From: Megaleporinus macrocephalus
Taxonomy: Eukaryota > Chordata > Actinopteri > Characiformes > Anostomidae
Assembly (NCBI GenBank): GCA_021613375.1
Contig: CM038714.1
Coordinates: 44,508,623-44,572,622 of the forward strand
Length of the DNA stretch: 64,000 nt
Reading direction: 5' to 3'
Of this stretch, positions 25,494 through 37,700 are shown piece by piece (within the stretch, counting starts at the first letter, position 1; each line of letters starts with the position of its first letter). A model generated the notes under the pieces. The model ran no database searches, was not told where the DNA came from, and saw nothing but the letters and a program-made list of their open reading frames with translations. The position numbers and the translations under genes were made by a program.

Positions 25494-25570
25494 AAAGCAA
25501 GTAACTGAGCATTCCCAGCAAACTGATAGCGAGTTTTAAAGTAACCCTTAGCCGAGCACCACACCAGTGA

Positions 25571-27606
25571 GTTGAGATGAAGGCTAGTAAAGCATGTATG
25601 TTAGTTATGGTTATATGTAATGACTAGTTAAGAAAGTAAGTCAGTGTGATGGTGAGCTGAGATGAAGGCTAGTAAAGCGTGTATGTTAGTTATGGTTATA
25701 TGTAATGACTAGTTAAGAAAGTAAGTCAGTGTGATGGTGAGTTGAGATGAAGGCTAGTAAAGTGTGTATGTTAGTTATGGTTATATGTAATGACAAGTTA
25801 AGAAAGTGAGTCAGTGTGATGGTGAGTTGAGATGAAGGCTAGTAAAGCATGTATGTTAGTTATGGTTATATGTAATGAGTAGTTAAGAAAGTAAGTCAGT
25901 GTGATGGTGAGTTGAGATGAAGGCTAGTAAAGTGTGTATGTTAGTTATGGTTATATGTAATGACTAGTTAAGAAAGTTAGTCAGTTTGATGGTGAGTTGA
26001 GATGAAGGCTAGTAAAGCGTGTATGTTAGTTATGGTTATATGTAATGGCTAGTTAAGAAAGTAAGTCAGTGTGATGGTGAGTTGAGATGGAGGCTAGTAA
26101 AGTGTATATGTTAGTTATGGTTATATGTAATGACTAGTTAAGAAAGTAAGTCAGTGTGATGGTGAGTTGAGATGAAGGCTAGTAAAGCGTGTATGTTAGT
26201 TATGGTTATATGTAATGACTAGTTAAGAAAGTAAGTCAGTGTGATGGTGAGTTGAGATGAAGGCTAGTAAAGCATGTATGTTAGTTATGGTTATATGTAA
26301 TGACTAGTTAAGAAAGTAAGTCAGTGTGATGGTGAGTTGAGCTGAAGGCTAGTAAAGCGTGTATGTTAGTTATGGTTATATGTAATGACTAGTTAAGAAA
26401 GTAAGTCAGTGTGATGGTGAGTTGAGATGAAGGCTAGTAAAGCGTGTATGTTAGTTATGGTTATATGTAATGACTAGTTAAGAAAGTAAGTCAGTGGGAT
26501 GGTGAGTTGAGATGAAGACTAGTAAAGCGTGTATGTTAGTTATGGTTATATGTAATGACTAGTTAAGAAAGTAAGTCAGTGTGATGGAGAGTTGAGATGA
26601 AGGCTAGTAAAGCGTGTATGTTAGTTATGGTTATATGTAATGACTAGATAAGAAAGTAAGTCAGTGTGCTGGTGAGTTGAGATGAAGGCTAGTAAAGTGT
26701 GTATGTTAGTTATGGTTATATGTAATGACTAGTTAAGAAAGTAAGTCAGTCTGATGGTGAGTTGAGATGAAGGCTAGTAAAGCATGTATGTTAGTTATGG
26801 TTATATGTAATGACTAGTTAGGAAAGTAAGTCAGTGTGATGGTGAGTTGAGATGAAGGCTAGTAAAGCGTGTATGTTAGTTATGGTTATATGTAATGGCT
26901 ATAAGAAAGTAAGTCAGTGTGATGGTTAGTTGAGATGGAGGCTAGTAAAGCGTGTATGTTAGTTATGGTTATATGTAATGAGTAGTTAAGAAAGTAAGTC
27001 AGTGGGATGGTGAGTTGAGATGAAGACTAGTAAAGTGTGTATGTTAGTTATGGTTATATGTAATGACTAGTTAAGAAAGTAAGTCAGTGTGATGGTGAGT
27101 TGAGATGGAGGCTAGTAAAGTGTGTATGTTAGTTATGGTTATATGTAATGAGTAGTTAAGAAAGTAAGTCAGTGGGATGGTGAGTTGAGATGAAGACTAG
27201 TAAAGTGTGTATGTTAGTTATGGTTATATGTAATGACTAGTTAAGAAAGTAAGTCAGTGTGATGGTGAGTTGAGATGAAGGCTAGTAAAGCGTGTATGTT
27301 AGTTATGGTTATATGTAATGGCTATAAGAAAGTAAGTCAGTGTGATGGTGAGTTGAGATGAAGGCTAGTAAAGTGTGTATGTTAGTTATGGTTATATGTA
27401 ATGACTAGTTAAGAAAGTAAGTCAGTGTGATGGTGAGTTGAGATGAAGGCTAGTAAAGCGTGTATGTTAGTTATGGTTATATGTAATGACTAGTTAAGAA
27501 AGTTAGTCAGTGTGATGGTGAGTTGAGATGAAGGCTAGTAAGGCATGTATGTTAGTTATGGTTATATGTAATGACTAGTTAAGAAAGTAAGTCTGTGTGA
27601 TGGTGA
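25571..27606 (+). repeat. 85-bp minisatellite, 24 copies
   Basis: Unit begins GTTGAGATGAAGGCTAGTAA and ends GTCAGTGTGATGGTGA. Copies start at 25571, 25656, 25741 and so on in exact 85-base steps; copies 16 and 21 are 83 bases (GGCTATAAG replaces GGCTAGTTAAG). Variation is concentrated at a few sites: AGCATG/AGCGTG/AGTGTG, GACTAG/GAGTAG/GGCTAG, GTGTGATG/GTGGGATG. Stops occur in each copy, so it is not coding. Confidence 0.97.
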
Positions 27607-28734
27607 GTCTTTGCTTAAGAACAAAACCACAGCAAATAAAAGCCTGACCTTCATTCACATTACTGTTTTGATCATAGTTATAAACAAACACACACTCACA
27701 AGAACATACACCCCTCACACACACTTTTCCCTCACAGTGATGCAAAAAATACACAGTAAACTAAATATCAGGTGGTGTTTGTAGCAATTTGGAGCCTAAA
27801 ATGCACCAAATCAAATACATTAAGAATATTCAGTTCAGTTTGTTTACAGTAAGTGGATCAGCAAGTGTAGGACAAGCTTCAGCATATTAAATGAGTGTAC
27901 AGTAGGCAGTCTTGTGAACTTATAGTGTGATACATAGATGTAGTAATAAATTTCAATAATATTAATTATTAAAATGTTTTTTTTTAAACTGTTCTATATC
28001 CAATTTAAGCAATAAAATGTTAAGAAACCTGTTTTATTTTATCTTATACATTTACTATTGCTCTTTATTTAAAAAATATCTATTTTATCTGATTACTAAA
28101 GTAATCAATAGCTGCAGCCCCACTTGAATTTTTCCATAATGGGACAAATAAAACTTTTGTGTAGACCACATTTTATATATTATATGTACTGCAAATTCAA
28201 ATGTTAAATTTAGCATGTAAACAAGTACAAGTTATATACCTAAAAAGTGCAGGGGTGTATTCTCTGAAGAGGATGTGTTTCACTTGCGAAATCAAAACTT
28301 TATGAATTACATGTTTTTAATATATGATTTAAGCAAAAACCTGATTAGATCTCAGAACCATCACAAAGCAATGCATTAGGTGTCAGACAGTGTATTCATA
28401 ATAATAACTGTGAGGCAGATTTTAAAGCGATTCAACTCCACTGGGAGCAATTCCTTCTCATTTTCATTTTTCTTTAAGGAGTGATATGTAACATGATATA
28501 ACATGATAAAGGTTGTTCCTTTAAACCACTCCTAATTAAGCTAAAATTATCAACAGTATTTGAAGGAATAAAAGGTTTGATGGTACGCTGTAGCATCATG
28601 TCTGCACGGATGAAATACAGTATTTGGTTACTACAGTATTCTAGCAGCAGATTTTGTTTCAAATGTAAGTAGTCTGATATATAAATTATATTAAGTTCAT
28701 ATAACAATATAATATATTGTCACTGCATCTCCAA

Positions 28735-28960
28735 AGTAGTAACTTTACAGAAGAGCCCAAAACATTCTTTACTTTTAATGTAAGTTAATGCAAAGAGGTT
28801 TTATTCCAAGTGATTTTGGAGCATTTCTATTGGTCCATTCATCATGAAACATTCTCTGGAAATAAAGACCAACTGTCTTGTTTAATTGATATAGTAAAAT
28901 GAAAATAAACAAAAATGAAGATACATGTTTTTCCTGGGACGGAGACAATAATCTCAGTGT
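28735..28960. repeat. Dispersed repeat, family with copies at 59152, 15005, 32850 and 13470
   Basis: Shared text: AACTTTACAGAAGAG, TTTACTTTTAATGTAAGTTA, TTCCAAGTGATTTTGGAGCA, TTCTATTGGTCCATTCATCA, AATGAAGATACATGTTTTTC. The other places hold different subsets of this string (59152-59280, 15005-15085, 32850-32945, 13480-13545). Class unknown. Confidence 0.6.
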
Positions 28961-30740
28961 GAAGAACAATAATTATATTTACATACAGTGTCTTAAACAT
29001 TAATGTGGAATTACAAGACATGGGGAGTGAGATGTGTGTGTATGAAAATGTCTGTCAGTGCAGAATTTCTAATGGGCTGTGGTAAGAAACTGCTGGGGGA
29101 TTTTTTTTGATGCAATGTGTGGTGTAAATATCTGCGATGCAGGGAAGCGCAGATTAACTAGCTAACACATTTAGCTGTTTATTGATTAATTAGCCCTCTC
29201 TCGTTCTCTAATAGGTTCACAACGCAGTGATTATTGCCTTTTAAGCATCGCTATCGGGTTACTCGTCAATCATCACTGTTAACCGACTGCATCTCCCTGT
29301 TGTCCAGGCCTAGATCACAGTGTATATAGATCAACATTCAGCAGCCTTTTTATCTTTATGTTCTATAGTTCTTATTGCTTGGTAGTCTATCAAAGGATGA
29401 ATAACATGATTCTAAAATCTAGTCAAAGCAGGGGACTGTATCTTGCAGGAGACCAACACCACAAAGAAGTGGCTTTTGATCACTGTTGCATTTAACAGTA
29501 CTTTATTTTGATGCTCCACTGTGGAGGCTTTGTAAACACTCTGTATGTATTTAAGTAACATTTAATTAAATGTCTATTAAATGCAACAGAACTTGAAGAT
29601 CTGCATAAAACCCAACCTACACCTACTCTCAAACATTAACCCTAACCAAATCATGGTTGATAGTCAAAGGAAACCAGAAATTAACGATTTAGGTATCTGT
29701 AGATCATCAATAAGGGACCATTCAAATAACAGTTTGCATGTTCTCCCCATGCTTTAGTGGCTTTCCTCCCACAGTCTAAACACATGCATGTTAGGGTGAT
29801 CGATCACTCTAAATTGCTGTAGAATGAAAAATTGTATTTACATTGTCGTGCAAACCCAGTGAGCTGTCTAAGTAGGCAGCGTTTTATCTGACATCTCTCC
29901 TCAAAAGACTATTGAGAGATTAAGATTATTGAGATGCTCTAGTTAGAAAGCAACTGCATCATGGCTTGTTCCCGCACACTGCACTCGAACAGTGTTTTAA
30001 CTTATCTTAGCTACTGGGTATCTTGTTAAGCTTCCAGCTGGCTATCCACAAACAATAGCCTGAGGCTTCAAAATCTGCTAGCATAAATGCTAACCCCTTC
30101 AGTATAAAACTGTAAAAGGGTCAAAGACTGGTTGCAAAGTTGCAAATAAACTGCTATTTTGTGTGATAAAATGACAAGAAACTAATAAAGACACCAGAGA
30201 GAACTGGCATAATTTACATTGGAAAATTACTTCTCTGTTCGTAGCTTCGCTTTTGTCTGCCATGCTGTAAAAAAAGTGCATCGTGGCATTGTGGCTAAGG
30301 AACCGGTCGATGCTTGCTTACAATTCAGCCAAAATAAAGTGCCTCAGTAGATAGCATATTCAAGTTATCTAAGAATTGGGACAGCCTACATTTCGGGAGC
30401 AGCATACTAAACATAAAATTCTGTCTATGTAGACATCTCACTAGGTTTTAAGACCAACCCAATTTAAAATGTTCAATAACTGCATTTTATGGCACCTTGC
30501 TGAATGCTGAAAAACTACAAAAGCTATTCAATGACGGTTGCTGGAGACTGTCGATTTTTGGGATGTGTTGGTATTGTGGCGTGGCTTTATACAGCTGGAT
30601 ACATCACCAGTACAGGCATAAACAACAATGCTCCTGGTAGAGATTCTATATAATATTTGTGTTTAAATACTAGAATCACTGGTGAGCTGAGCTTTTTGAC
30701 TGAGAATAACTGCAGATATAAATTACTTGATAGTAAAATA
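28961..30740. other. Unique non-coding DNA (apart from the SINE fragment at 29731)
   Basis: 29140-29300 (GATTAATTAGCCCTC, TCGCTATCGGGTTACTCGTC) has homeodomain-like TAAT cores and CpGs, and no repeat signature. The rest is featureless. Confidence 0.4.
29731..29823 (+). mobile_element. SINE-type repeat, copy 3 (fragment)
   Basis: Only the middle part is left: AGTTTGCATGTTCTCCCCAT to ATCACTCTAAATTGC. Promoter and tail ends are missing. Confidence 0.7.
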
Positions 30741-31160
30741 TAGAGATGGAAAGATTGATCGGCCATGTATCGGTATCAGCCGATTTTGAATCAAAATATG
30801 TGATCAGCGATCGGCCGATCTCGAGAGCCGATCGATGGCGCTAAACAAATGAGCCTTATTTCTGTATTTCCAGCTAGCGTTCCATCCAGGAAGAGAAGCC
30901 CTGCAGGAAAACCCCCTCCGGGCTGGTTCCCTGCAATTCCTATGTGAACCACTAGGTGGAAACACATACCGTTTCTTTTTTTGTCAGATTGACTAAAGCA
31001 GCGGCTTCGCGAGAACCATTAAAGTGTTCACCGCGCGTGCGGAAAGAAAACATCGTCCATCTGGCAGTTTGTTACCGTATGTGACTCAGACTCATCCAGG
31101 ATGTTCTGTAACATCCATAAAATTAGTAACATCAGCATCTCTCACGGGGAACCAAGACAA
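30741..31160 (+). mobile_element. hAT-type element left end and leader (fragment)
   Basis: Starts TAGAGATGGAAAGATTGATC, followed by repeated GATCGGCC/GCCGATC words (GATCAGCGATCGGCCGATCT), the pattern of a common fish hAT family's 5' end. It is followed by CpG-rich leader-like text. No transposase and no matching right end were found up to 31700, so extent is uncertain. Confidence 0.5.
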
Positions 31161-32451
31161 AGACATTTAACTCTACTAATCTGATACAGCACTTCAGAGA
31201 ACACCACGCAGCTGAATACAGTGATTATCAGTAAACAGCAGAGCTAGCACGCACAGCCCAGAGAACCGTACAGACCAGATCTGACCGGTACGAACAGAAC
31301 AGCAGCAGAAACAGAGAGCTAAAAGAAACCACAGCCAGAGTGATTAAGTTTATAGTTCTATATAAGCAGCTCTTCTCGGCTGTAGAAGACGTTCATTGTG
31401 CTGCTTAATATTCCACCTAGATCCACGCTCTGTTGTTCCTAGTAGAAATACTTTTTAGATGTCGCTCTTCCGGAGCTGTATCAAGCGGTTTACTCCCACA
31501 TAGACCAACTTCTAATTTAGTTAAAAATATTAATCTGTTTTACATGAGCTTGTTAAGAATGACAATAAACCAGTTTTCACCTTGTTTCATGACTTGCTTG
31601 TGCTAATAAAATGCATTCAAAATTTCTTTCGCAATCAATCAGCAACAGTTTTCAGGATACTAAAGTATATTTCCAGTTCTCCCTCTGCTCTCACTTACAG
31701 TAGTGGGCAGCTCTGAACCGCTAAACCTATTTGCAAATCTGAGGCTTTGAGTAACACGAGGCTGTCTTCCATTTGTTGGCTAGCAGACATTATCCGAGTT
31801 TAATTCAGAGGTGTGACCACAGGCCGATTCTGGAAGAGCAAACCTGAAAAGAGGATTCTTTCACTGGGAACAAATGTAGATGGAACAGGGAGAAGGTGTG
31901 CCATTTAAAGACCTGACACATGGGCTGATTTACACACCTGAGCCATTGTAAATGCCAGCTCAGTGACAGCCACAGAACAACACAATATCTTCACAGCACT
32001 GGCCACAAAGGACCTAGAAGACAGAACGGCTGAAATAGCAAAAGACAGGCAGACAGGCTTTCTCCTGAAGGCAGATAAGGCATCTACTCATTGAAGAACA
32101 CAGAATCCATTAGACCCTCAAGATGCACCTCCACTGTGCAGCTGTCTTCTTCTGTTGTGGCTTTTATCTATGGCTTTGCTCCTATTTATAGATCCCTGTA
32201 AAGAGCTGCGCCGTAGCCCAACTGGTCATTGTTTGTAGTGAGCAAGGTCAGATTATGAGATAAAATTTGGAAATTATCGTTCCCAGTAAAATGGACTTGT
32301 CTTAAGATATCACTCTCTAGCTACCTCCCTGACGAACTGCAAACGGTTTCTGTAACCTGTAAAGGAAGTAATCATTTTGGTTGGTCTGAAGTGTCTAAGG
32401 CAAACACAATGGCCTGAACACTGAAGGCCAGATGAGACCTATGTATATATA
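31161..32451. other. Non-coding DNA
   Basis: 31160-31640 may still belong to the hAT-like leader that starts at 30741. 31680-32400 is unique, without open frames. Confidence 0.4.
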
Positions 32452-32840
32452 TATTCACCACCGCTCAAAAGTTTAGGATCACTTTAGAATTTCATTTCAT
32501 GAAATTTTCATGCAATTCACAAACAATATTGTCCATTTCACAATGAATTTAAGTGTATCAGACAGATGATTTTTAAAGAATCATATAGTCCTGTTATCAG
32601 CAATTCTCAGTCCTCTGTCTAAATCTCCTGGTACGGCCGCCAATCCAAGTTAAGGATGTTATTGGACTAATTGGTTGTTAGGACACTCTTGATCAATTGT
32701 GATGCACAGCTGAAAAACATTCTACTAATAAGTGAGTATAAAAGGGAGAACAACATTCTAGGTTAGTTTAGTATCTGAAGCATCAGCAGTTGATGGCTTG
32801 CTGACAGACTTAAAATGGCCAGAAAGAAACAACTTAATAT
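32452..32840 (+). mobile_element. Tc1-type element, 5' part, third copy
   Basis: Starts CACCGCTCAAAAGTTTAGGA and follows the 12956 leader almost base for base, to the transposase start AAAATGGCCAGAAAGAAACA. It lacks about 50 bases of the leader (near 32585) and breaks off after about seven codons. Confidence 0.8.
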
Positions 32841-32945
32841 GAACTCCATGAACTGTTGTCCTTTACATTGTATATGAACATAATGATTGGACCAATAAAA
32901 TGCTTCACAAGTGATTTGGAAAAAAATACCTTTCTATTACCTAAC

Positions 32946-34564
32946 ATTGAAAGTAATAAGTGTTTTTGTCTTTTTTTGTAAAGTTAACATTTTGGAGATG
33001 TCAGTGGACAGCGGTTATACTCACTTATTCATTTCCACATTTACTACTCACATTGTAATTTACCTCACCTTATATCATATATTTCTTATTTGGTCTAAAC
33101 AGTCAAGAACCTCTGAGCAACACATAAGAGCCAGGTTCTACAGGGCTCTCAGGTGGAGGACAGTTTGCAGATATCTCCTGATTCTTAAACATGAGTCAAT
33201 ATATGTCAATTTCTATGTCTCTTAATTCTCATAACTACTTGGACACTTAAGAAAACTTCAGTGGTATAGAAGACACTGTATCAATACCCAGATGTTAGAT
33301 ATACATTTTTTATCATTAAAATACAAACAGCTTTTAGTAAAGGAAAAAAGTATTGTACCAACTTATGATTTTATTGTATTAATGTATTAAAACAGTGGAT
33401 TCCTGTGTGACTTCAACAGTGCAAAGCTTTGGGTATATCATTTTCTGTTGAACGGTATTAATAACCGCTTTAAGGATGTTTGTCACAAGCTTCATCTAAA
33501 ACAAGAAATGGTTCTAGAATCCCCAGATGTTTGTAGGAATCAGCATTAGTTTAGTGCTAATAACACATCAGACATTAGCATTAGCAAAGAGGTGGCTTTC
33601 CCCAGTAGATGGCCTAATTTTTTGTTTTGACCAGGTCTGGCATTTATGGCTTGATCTGAGGGCCAAGTCACTGTTCCCCACTAGGCATGAATTTTCCTTC
33701 TATAGAAGGGAGTCTTGAAGCTAGCTGAGTGTTTTACCTCAATAACAGGTTAGGGTGGTGGAGGAGGAGATGATAAATTATGGTTAATATTATTTTACCC
33801 ACCTCCTGGTGCCTGGTGACCTATTCATAATTCAGATATTTCCGATGTGGGCAAAAGTCATTTCAACAGAAGATGACAGGAAAGCAAGAATTTGTACATA
33901 AAGATCTGCACCTTGAAAGCACATCACAGTCAGCAGGCATTCCTGTGTGCTGTTTGTATGATTAGCTACAACCTTAGTTAATTTCAGTGCATACTGAGAT
34001 ATTTGGCATAGTGCCTTCTCAAGCATATGCATCTGGAACATCAATATGAGCTGATGCTGCAGTGATTATCTCAATGGCAATTAGGAAAATGTATTTTCAT
34101 TTTGTGTATTGAGAACTAGATGTCAGTAAATTTCAGCCCACTTAAGTAAATTTAGATAAATGACTTGTTTGGACCAACTTAATGAATGACTTAACGAATG
34201 AAAATCAGTGCACAAGTAAGGAAGAAAAACACATAATTTACAGTTCAGAGCAACAGCCAACGAAGCTAAATCTGCCTAAATATTCCCCCAAAAACGCTGA
34301 GAAAACACGGCTCTGGCCTCCTTCAACCTTCACAAAACAAAAATCCACTATCACCCTTGAAGTGCCTCGACATCCGTGACAGCACTGGAATAGTATTATG
34401 GAAATTTGCCGCTAAGTGTGGGTACTGAGTAAGTGCATTACGTTCTATTTTAAAACTTTTTAACTGAAACCTTTCAGCCCAAAAAATGATAATTCATTAC
34501 TTAATACATTAGTTTGCCTTAGAAAAACAAAGTGGGGCAAACTTATTTAAAACACTCATCAATG

Positions 34565-34565
<1 letters not shown>
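32946..34565. other. Unique non-coding DNA
   Basis: A 104-codon frame at 32911-33225 runs over a repeat edge and shows no domain. Nothing else was seen. Confidence 0.4.

Positions 34566-34632
<67 letters not shown>
34566..34632. repeat. (AT)n microsatellite
   Basis: About 30 uninterrupted AT units; self-complementary. Confidence 0.97.
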
Positions 34633-34633
<1 letters not shown>

Positions 34634-34833
34634 TCCATTGTTGAGAAACCAATAGTACATTCATTATCAGTTATCTCATTATACATGAGATCATGTAAAC
34701 AGCATACTCCTATTTTTAGATCAAATTAAGACTACAGTTAGATTTCTGGAAATTCAATAATAGTTTTTCTTTAGGACTTAATACTCTTATTACAGTCATT
34801 ACAGGAAAGAAGCATCATTCAGCAATTATCTGT

Positions 34834-34932
34834 GGTGTACCCCACCTCTGCCCGATGGCGCTGGGATTGGCTCCAGCCCCCCTGTGACCCCGACTAGCAG
34901 GATAAAGCAGAAGATGATGGATGGGTGGATGG
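34834..34932 (+). mobile_element. SINE-type repeat, copy 4 (3' fragment)
   Basis: Only the tail part is present: GGTGTACCCCACCTCTGCCC, GGCTCCAGCCCCCCTGTGAC, GACTAGCAGGATAAAGC and a GGATG-rich end. Confidence 0.7.
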
Positions 34933-35023
34933 TTTGTTAAATCGGCAGGTGTTTGTCCCCTTCAAGATACATCATCAGAAGGGTTTTTTCCTGGTCTTTA
35001 ATCTGAAAACACATGCTCCAGAG

Positions 35024-35826
35024 CAGGGCTCACTAATAGGTAGACCACGGTCCGGATCCGGACCCAGACGTTGTCCAATGCGGACCCAAACTGATAAACT
35101 ATTGAGAATGATTTCATTTTGACTGTGTTTATTTTTTAAGCTTTTCTTGTCTTTACGGTATACAGGCTTTATGGCACAGTGAACGCAGAGACCTATCGCG
35201 TGCGCTGTAAGATCACCAAAGTCGCTCCTCAGCCAATAAAATCTGAGGACATTGGGATGTGCGGCGCACGGACACAGGCGAGGTACGAAGCGAGGAGCAG
35301 CAGCCAGAGACTAAAGCGAGTCAGAAAGAATAACGAGCTCTAAAAACAGAAAAGTGAACAGAGAAACTGACTATTTAACCAGGAAGGGTTCTGGAATGGA
35401 GCTGCACGTCTAGTTTTGGAGAATACTGCTCTGTAAAACCAACATGTCAATCTGTGGAGCTGAGTTAACAAGAAGATGAATGTTTTATCTCTATAATATA
35501 TAACACTTTAAGATGCACTTTTTTAAAAAAGCATTCTGTTTTTCACAATGTAGCCCTTGTTTTTACTTAAAGTGAGGACAAAAAATATATTTGTAGCTTT
35601 ATAAAAAATTCATTCAGTTCAGCATTTAAACAGTAAATATACTGAAATATACGGAAAGGTAGTCATAATTTGTTTGTCTTTCAGGTGCTGATGATATAAG
35701 ATGCAGAAACTATGTAACATAAATATACAGGCAACATAACACAAGTTAGAAATGATGACGGTCCGGACTTTGGCCTGAGGAAATCTCCACTAACTGGACC
35801 ATAATGAATTTTAATACATACCCCTG
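35024..35826. mobile_element. hAT-type non-autonomous element
   Basis: Left end CAGGGCTCACTAATAGG, right end TACATACCCCTG (CAGGG...CCCTG termini). Flanks CTCCAGAG (35016-35023) and CTCTATAG (35827-35834) agree at 6 of 8. GGTCCGGATCCGGACC at 35049-35064 is a perfect palindrome, echoed by GGTCCGGAC near the right end (35760). The interior has CpG-rich text and no transposase frame. Confidence 0.6.
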
Positions 35827-36639
35827 CTCTATAGTCTACTGTAGCATCACTGCAGGAGGTGAGTGGGCATGCTTACAGGTGAAGATACAGCAGCAGTTAC
35901 ATTTCTACAGAGCACCTCTTTAAAATAAGGTGATTACACACTGGACTGACCTCCAATCAGAAATTGGAGTCTTGTTGTTGGTATAAATCAGCCTTTTTAC
36001 GACGCACTGATCCTTCTCGTGGTATACCCAGTGAAGCACATCACAACTTACTTTATTACAATAACAATAAAATATCATCACACTGCCCAACCCTAACGGA
36101 AAGCACCGCAACGAGGCAATTTCTGCACTAATGTCATAAAACCTCAAATGTTAAAACGAGAAGGTGTGAAAATGGTCTCATGCCAGGTCCTCCGAGGTGC
36201 AGCTGTGCTAAACGTGCCACAGTCTAGCAAGGTGAGAAGACGAGTCTTGCTTTGAGAGTTTCAAAGAAAGCCCCTCTGCGCAATAAGCACTAAAAATTGC
36301 GTTCCTATTTCAGGGACCCTCGGTTGAGATGGAGTGTCTACTTATGATTTGTGGGTGACTGGAATAACAAGTACAGCGCCAGGGAGATGAATAAAATATG
36401 AATTCATAATTATTTGAATTGTGTTATGCTGTTATGCTCTTGCTGCGTGGCTTCCCTGTGATCTTTAGAGCCGCTAAGGAGGAAATAAAAAAACAGTCCC
36501 TTGGCAGCCGCACTCACCATACTGCCAATTCTGGGTTACTTCTGAGATCAAATGTGTCTGCGTGCATGCAGTCTTTAGGATGCCTCTTAACCACAGATGG
36601 CACAGATCCACTCACGTCTTTCCGACTCAAGCAGCTGCC

Positions 36640-36860
36640 TCTAGCTGCTAGTCAATTAAATTCAGAGGCGCTCTAAAACACGGAGCCAAGCCCGTAACGC
36701 TGCAGTGCAAATCACTGTCACTGATGCAAATGGAAATCTATGCATTAACGAGGCTTTTGTGATCCATATGCAAATGAGGCCGTTCCTACCTTTTGTTTAT
36801 CCGAGCGATTTTTACCTCGGCGGCCTCGACAGAAACATGTCGGAGAGAAAGAGAGAGACC
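36640..36860. promoter_or_regulatory. Candidate conserved non-coding element with two POU octamers
   Basis: ATGCAAAT occurs at 36724-36731 and 36768-36775, with TGCATTAA between them and CpG-containing flanks (CCGAGCGATTTTTACCTCGG). No repeat signature. Enhancer function is inferred only from motif pairing and composition. Confidence 0.3.
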
Positions 36861-37487
36861 TCTCAGTATGTAGGAGGAATGCATGAATGACAATGGAGTT
36901 CATGGAAAAAAAATAGAGTTCTCAAATCACACAAAAAGGTGTACCAATTCACTCCAGGTGCCAACGGTACCCGTTCCATTAAGGGTGACTGGCTGGCGAA
37001 TTTTAATAACACAGGCAGCTTGCCTTAAGTGGCACCTGATGGGACAAATGAGAAATATTAGTCTAATCAAACTGCAAGAACACTCCTGCCTGCACTTTAA
37101 TGGATCTCTTGGGTGGCTCGTGCTCTGCTAAGCTACCGCTGCCCTGATTAAACCTTGGCCAGAACCACGCGGCATGACGGATCACGGCGCACGCAGCAGT
37201 TAGGCCAACCAGCAGGGGTGTGAAAACTCTGGGTCAGTAAGCATGTTGGGCCACAATATGGGGCAGATGGCCTCACAGAGCAAATATACGCTTCAGAAAC
37301 ACCTTCAATCACGCAACCCACTGTGCAAAACCAATGAGATCACTCACTCCGTGAGAAAGCTGGGAGCCAGGAGCAAGCAATATGGCAAAAACATAATATC
37401 ACAATACCTGAGATTATTATGTGGCCCTCGCTGATTTGAATAGTGCTGCAGTTTTTGAAATGTGTACTGTTTGCAAACATTGGGCTG

Positions 37488-37700
37488 AAGTCATTCAGAG
37501 GGTTTGATGCAAAATGGTTCACTGTAGTGGGAATGTTGATTGAAACCAGGGGTCACAATGTCTACTACGCAAAAATAGCCATTGATCCTATATGTGTCTT
37601 CTGATTAAACAACATTTAATGTAATAACTTCCTGGGAGGGAGTCATTAAACTCTTTGCATGTCTGGTTCCCATCACCACCACTGTGAACAGAACTGTATA
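37488..37700. repeat. Dispersed repeat of the GTCTGGTTCC family, two facing parts
   Basis: The left part (GAAGTCATTCAGAGGGTTTG) matches 43344-43363; the right part (GTCTGGTTCCCATCACCACC) is the family's other end in opposite orientation, so the block is an imperfect inverted repeat. Confidence 0.5.

Larger units (their letters stand above)
25128..28122. mobile_element. hAT-type element carrying a 24-copy minisatellite
   Basis: Left end CAGGGCTTTATCGATTTCTT; right end AGTAATCAATAGCTGCAGCC then CCA, partly inverted copies (CAGGGCT...ATYGATT). Flanks CTTGAATA (25120-25127) and CTTGAATT (28123-28130) agree at 7 of 8 positions, a hAT-length duplication. Body: a 42-base hairpin arm pair at 25367-25493, the 85-base tandem array at 25571-27606, then about 500 bases of AT-rich DNA. 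No transposase frame, so it is non-autonomous. Confidence 0.75.

Noticed and set aside
25571..27606. Possible CRISPR array or coding tandem repeat
   Set aside because: Units are contiguous without unique spacers, contain stops in each copy and sit in a eukaryotic transposon.
32911..33225. 104-codon frame with hydrophobic stretches
   Set aside because: Composition-driven Ile/Phe/Tyr runs in AT-rich DNA, beginning inside a repeat edge; no family.
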